Positions 60,962-64,000 of a DNA stretch of 64,000 nt are shown here, in pieces. Made by a program: the position numbers and the translations under genes. Every line of letters begins with the position of its first letter. Positions within the stretch are counted from its first letter, which is position 1. The notes under the pieces are model-generated. The model was not told the origin of the DNA and searched no databases. It worked only from the letters and a program-made list of their open reading frames with translations. The stretch lies in the NCBI RefSeq assembly GCF_025370935.1, contig NC_133479.1, positions 15,181,213 through 15,245,212 on the forward strand, read 5' to 3'. This DNA comes from Choristoneura fumiferana. Its lineage: Eukaryota; Arthropoda; Insecta; Lepidoptera; Tortricidae.

Positions 60962-62665
60962 TTAATTTGCAAAAGTAGTCCCGAAATTGGTCCAAAGTAC
61001 TTTTGTATGGAAGCACCAACTATCTCCAAGAGGTACGCGAACTTCCAAAGCATTCGAGTCATTATCAGATTCTTGAAATGCGATCGGCACACCTTCTTTT
61101 TCGAAAGCAATAAAAATCTCTTCCTCGTTTTTTGGTTCCGAAGCAATTATGACTCCACTTCCATTTATAAGCGCTCTAATAATGTTATCGAAACTTGGCG
61201 ATGGAACTGCTACAGTGCCAACTGTATGATAAATCACAACTTTGTCGGGCACATTAAAGCCTAAAACCATAGTCTTATCGTCAACTGCGATGAAGTTATG
61301 TATTTTCCAATCAGCCATGTCAAGTTCTATTTTATCCCCTAAGCCGCTATTAATGCTTTTAATGACTCTAACAATTATATCACAACGTGCTGTAAAACTG
61401 TTTTTGGACCAATTTTCTTGCTTTTTCATCATTTTTTCAATTGAGTGATTGCAATTTACGGATATATCCAACGAATCTATCCGCTTATAAATGGCTTTTG
61501 AAATTTCATCAGGACCATTGAAATTGCAATAATCATTTACCCATATAATGGGCACATCTAAATTCAAAACAATTTCATTGGCTTCTGAAAGGCCACTAGC
61601 CCAAACTGATAGACAGAGTTGTTTATGGCTATTGATAAGAATTAATAAGTCTTTGATAGTTCTGTAAGCTTCAACAAATACAACTTGTGTTTTGTCGGCC
61701 GTCACGTCGCTTGTTTTTCCAACAAAGTTGAATAAAAACGCCTTGGCGTTGTAAAATGTGCCAAACACTATTACATCTGTGCATTTTGGTTTTAGCTGAT
61801 CTACGTTATCGCTCAGGCTATTAATTTTTGGGTAGCTCAAATTACATTTCCAAGCCATAATATGTTTAAATTCCTCCAAAACACTTTCTTGAACAAGAAC
61901 ACGTGTCAGAGGGATTGGGTGACTCCCAGTATTTATAAAAACATCCACAGCAGAGTCAAGGTCTGATCGGTCAGTTACAACACCAGTAGCTTCAGGAAGT
62001 AAACCATTGAATAAGTTTGGATACACCCTACGGTCGCCATCATCTGCTTTTAACTCTTTAACATTTTCGATATTCTCAACAATGATCAATTGTACTTTCC
62101 ACCCAACTTTTAAGCACAATTCAGTGAGCAGGTGACATACAATACCTGTTTTTGTCGTAGCCAAGATTATTGGATCATCACACATTTTAAATATTTGAGC
62201 CATAAAGCCAAGCACTAGTAAAGGTGTATTATTCTGCATAACAATAATTTCTTCTTGTATGTATGCTGCTTTCATATCCCTGCTTGCATGAAACAGGTTT
62301 TTTATAATCAAGTTCAAGCTGCGCTTAGTGTCTTCAACATTTATTTTTCTAATGAGCCATTCAAGTTGGCAAAACAAATTCATATTTTTTTCGATTTCTG
62401 CAGCAAGATTTTTATATTTTTCGTATACTGTCGTCCATGGTGGCGACGGTGGTGAAGTTTTTAGTAATAAGGCTTCCGATAAATTTGCGCAATGTATGTT
62501 AATCCCATTGACATCATTAATAACGTAAGTTTCGTCTGCAGTAAAATTTAAACTGCTAAATTCAAAATTATGTAACTCTAAATATTCATGTGCTTTTTTT
62601 GTGTCTACGATCACTTCATCGAATTTGAGACCGTTAAAAACATCTAATAAATCAATTTTACCCAT
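60962..62665 (-). CDS. ALDH16A1-like aldehyde dehydrogenase-fold protein, probable pseudoenzyme, intronless
   Basis: The 567-residue frame starts at the ATG 62665..62663 (context gtgaaaATGGG), two codons inside the maximal open frame, which begins with GTG. Features typical of aldehyde dehydrogenases: residues 255-266 (RVLVQESVLEEF, the strand after the catalytic loop), 353-359 (SVWASGL) and 371-393 (VPIIWVNDY.NFNGPDEISKAIY, the oligomerisation region). Residues 420-567 look like a shortened second domain, ending in a stretch with TKVLW that resembles the C terminus of vertebrate ALDH16A1. The expected GQxC catalytic loop is replaced by GSHPIPL (residues 247-253), so there is no nucleophilic cysteine; I also see no ELGGKS-like motif with the general-base Glu. 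ALDH16A1 is known to have two ALDH domains, about 800 residues, and no catalytic Cys in mammals. Here the domains appear compacted. Lack of introns suggests a retrogene. ALDH fold is fairly sure; the ALDH16 assignment is from memory. Confidence 0.75.
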   Translation of the reverse strand: MGKIDLLDVFNGLKFDEVIVDTKKAHEYLELHNFEFSSLNFTADETYVINDVNGINIHCANLSEALLLKTSPPSPPWTTVYEKYKNLAAEIEKNMNLFCQLEWLIRKINVEDTKRSLNLIIKNLFHASRDMKAAYIQEEIIVMQNNTPLLVLGFMAQIFKMCDDPIILATTKTGIVCHLLTELCLKVGWKVQLIIVENIENVKELKADDGDRRVYPNLFNGLLPEATGVVTDRSDLDSAVDVFINTGSHPIPLTRVLVQESVLEEFKHIMAWKCNLSYPKINSLSDNVDQLKPKCTDVIVFGTFYNAKAFLFNFVGKTSDVTADKTQVVFVEAYRTIKDLLILINSHKQLCLSVWASGLSEANEIVLNLDVPIIWVNDYCNFNGPDEISKAIYKRIDSLDISVNCNHSIEKMMKKQENWSKNSFTARCDIIVRVIKSINSGLGDKIELDMADWKIHNFIAVDDKTMVLGFNVPDKVVIYHTVGTVAVPSPSFDNIIRALINGSGVIIASEPKNEEEIFIAFEKEGVPIAFQESDNDSNALEVRVPLGDSWCFHTKVLWTNFGTTFAN

Positions 62666-62714
62666 TTTCACTTAATTTTGTTTTAAGTTTTTATTCACTT
62701 CAGCTATCGGAAAC

Positions 62715-62720
62715 AACTGA
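62715..62720 (-). promoter_or_regulatory. Putative initiator (TCAGTT) of the ALDH-like gene
   Basis: On the minus strand, TCAGTT in gtgttcagttgtt lies about 50 bp before the chosen ATG and fits the arthropod initiator. No TATA box is placed correctly for it. It would give a 5' leader of about 50 nt with no upstream ATG. Confidence 0.33.
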
Positions 62721-62964
62721 ACACTTGATCACCGTGAACTTTACTAACAACTCCAGTGATAAAAGTGTTTCGATTTCTTATCAGAGTATTATCTCTCCGT
62801 TGACAAAAAACTGCTAGTATCTTGCTGCTTTTTATCTCTTTTAGCCTAATGAAATATGCCGCATGTTACAAAAACGCAACATGAGGAAGTCCTGTGCATT
62901 TAATTGTTTAGTTTTTCTAGCAGCACACAACTTTTTGTACTAGATTTTCAATAATTAACTGATT

Positions 62965-63160
62965 AAAATTAGCCCATGTGCACTTGGACATAGTTGGACA
63001 TTTTAATATGCTGAGTGGAGACCCTTTTTGGTATCCTGCCGTGTCACCTAGTAACATAGTTTTAGTGCTAGTTCTAGTCTTAGTTTTAGGTGGTACTTTT
63101 GGAGCCAAAATAAACTTTTCTTTCTTTCTTTCTTCTAATATCAGGAACATAACGGCGAAC
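62965..63160 (+). repeat. Non-LTR 3' end with CTTT-repeat tail
   Basis: cttggacatagttggacatt through ggtggtacttttggagccaa and aataaacttttctttctttc. The end resembles lepidopteran non-LTR tails; it lies directly before a SINE. Confidence 0.5.
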
Positions 63161-63162
63161 AT

Positions 63163-63432
63163 GACGACCGGATGGCTAAGTGGTTAGAGAACCTGACTAC
63201 GAAGCTTGAGGTCCTGGGTTCGAGTCCCGGCCGGGGCAGATATTTGTGTGAATAACACGAATGTTTGTTCTCGGGTCTTGGATGTTTAATATGTATTTAA
63301 GTATGTATTTATCTATATAAGTATGTTTATCCGTTGCCTAGTATCCATAGTACAAGCTTTGTTTAGTTTGGGACTAGGTCAATTGGTGTCAAGTGTCCCA
63401 TGATATTTATTTTATTATTTATTTTTTATTAT
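63163..63432 (+). mobile_element. tRNA-derived SINE, family A, complete
   Basis: Head gacgaccggatggctaagtg (A box tggctaagtgg), B box gggttcgagtcccggccggg, body gaatgtttgttctcgggtct, ggactaggtcaattggtgtc and a tattta-type tail. The head folds partly like a tRNA but runs straight into the body, so it is a SINE and not a tRNA gene. Confidence 0.88.
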
Positions 63433-64000
63433 AACTGTAATCCAATCATTTTGAAACCGACCGGAACAGAATGTTTTTTTTTCTGATTGTAAAATGTACT
63501 AGCAGTAACGACTCCTCCTAATGCCTCCTGGACATTTTCTGGACCCTTTTTAAGCCTCTTTCATTATCGTGAAAGCAATCTCTATTTTGTTCAATTCCAA
63601 TCGATTCGAGTGTTAAGATTGGAATTGGGTTTTCGACTATAAACCTTTCGTAATGGTCTTTTTTAAGCTTTGAATGCAATCAGAGATTATAGCTCTGAAT
63701 TTGGAAAACTTACCTACTGTAAGGTAATTACTGTAAGGTTACTGTAAGGTTCCGGAACTTAATGCCAACTTCGTAAACAAAGGAATTGTTGTCATCGCAA
63801 AAAAAGTTTTAGGTAAGTACATATTAACGGAATCATTGATTTCCCAGATTATATTTTATGCATTTACTCCAATTATTGGTAATAATTTCTCACGACACTG
63901 CTCGAAAATGTGACTATAGATAACCTAAATTCAGTACCCGAAACTGCCTATATATGTACATTTAACAGCTGACTCATTTATGGCTCGCAAAACAAGACAA
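63433..64000. other. Unassigned intergenic
   Basis: A triple ctgtaaggtt run near 63718..63752 is the only noticeable feature. Confidence 0.35.

Noticed and set aside
63163..63240. tRNA gene
   Set aside because: The A and B boxes are present, but the sequence runs into a shared SINE body and recurs at 17945; the acceptor arm does not close as in a functional tRNA.

Overview
The window is AT-rich, gene-poor nuclear DNA from an insect, most likely a moth or butterfly (Lepidoptera). The evidence is spliced genes with GT..AG introns, arthropod-type TCAGTT initiators, no bacterial operon structure, and a dense population of repeats of lepidopteran character: two tRNA-derived SINE families, Helitron-like ends finishing in CTAG, RTE and CR1/Jockey non-LTR 3' ends (one with a TTTGAC-repeat tail), and fragments carrying gggttccgta. 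The repeat identities come from sequence features and memory of such genomes, not from a search.

Three protein genes look real. Two are a direct tandem pair of five-exon genes for GNAT-fold N-acetyltransferases of the insect arylalkylamine N-acetyltransferase-like type: copy 1 at 15074..20658 and copy 2 at 22264..26323. Both keep identical intron phases and good splice sites, and they encode about 255 and 257 residues with roughly 60% identity in the last exon by eye. The third, at 60962..62665 on the minus strand, is an uninterrupted 567-residue frame that resembles ALDH16A1-type aldehyde dehydrogenase. It has no cysteine where the catalytic one should be, so it looks like a pseudoenzyme.

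Layout: 1..9440 holds broken non-LTR elements (CR1/Jockey at 366, RTE at 3522), a perfect-looking foldback at 1348, and a stop-interrupted 137-codon frame at 5222. 9442..11651 is bounded by perfect 26-bp inverted repeats of unknown affiliation. 11891..12307 is a frameshifted fragment I read as a Crypton-type tyrosine recombinase. 12400..13880 is a cluster of small foldbacks around an abrupt GC-rich island. 15.0..26.6 kb is the acetyltransferase pair with SINEs, MITEs and a large palindrome inside and beside it. 27.9..28.4 kb is a DNA-transposon remnant with THAP-like coding. 28.4..60.8 kb has no convincing host gene; it contains SINEs, foldbacks, an inverted pair of ~690-bp copies carrying a small cysteine-rich exon (45.9 and 50.5 kb), a Helitron-like element with a 145-bp minisatellite (53.3..54.9 kb), and a cluster of ggtctttagacc motifs (57.4..58.3 kb). 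The window ends with the ALDH-like gene, a non-LTR tail and a complete SINE.

No CRISPR array, rRNA, or convincing functional tRNA was found.
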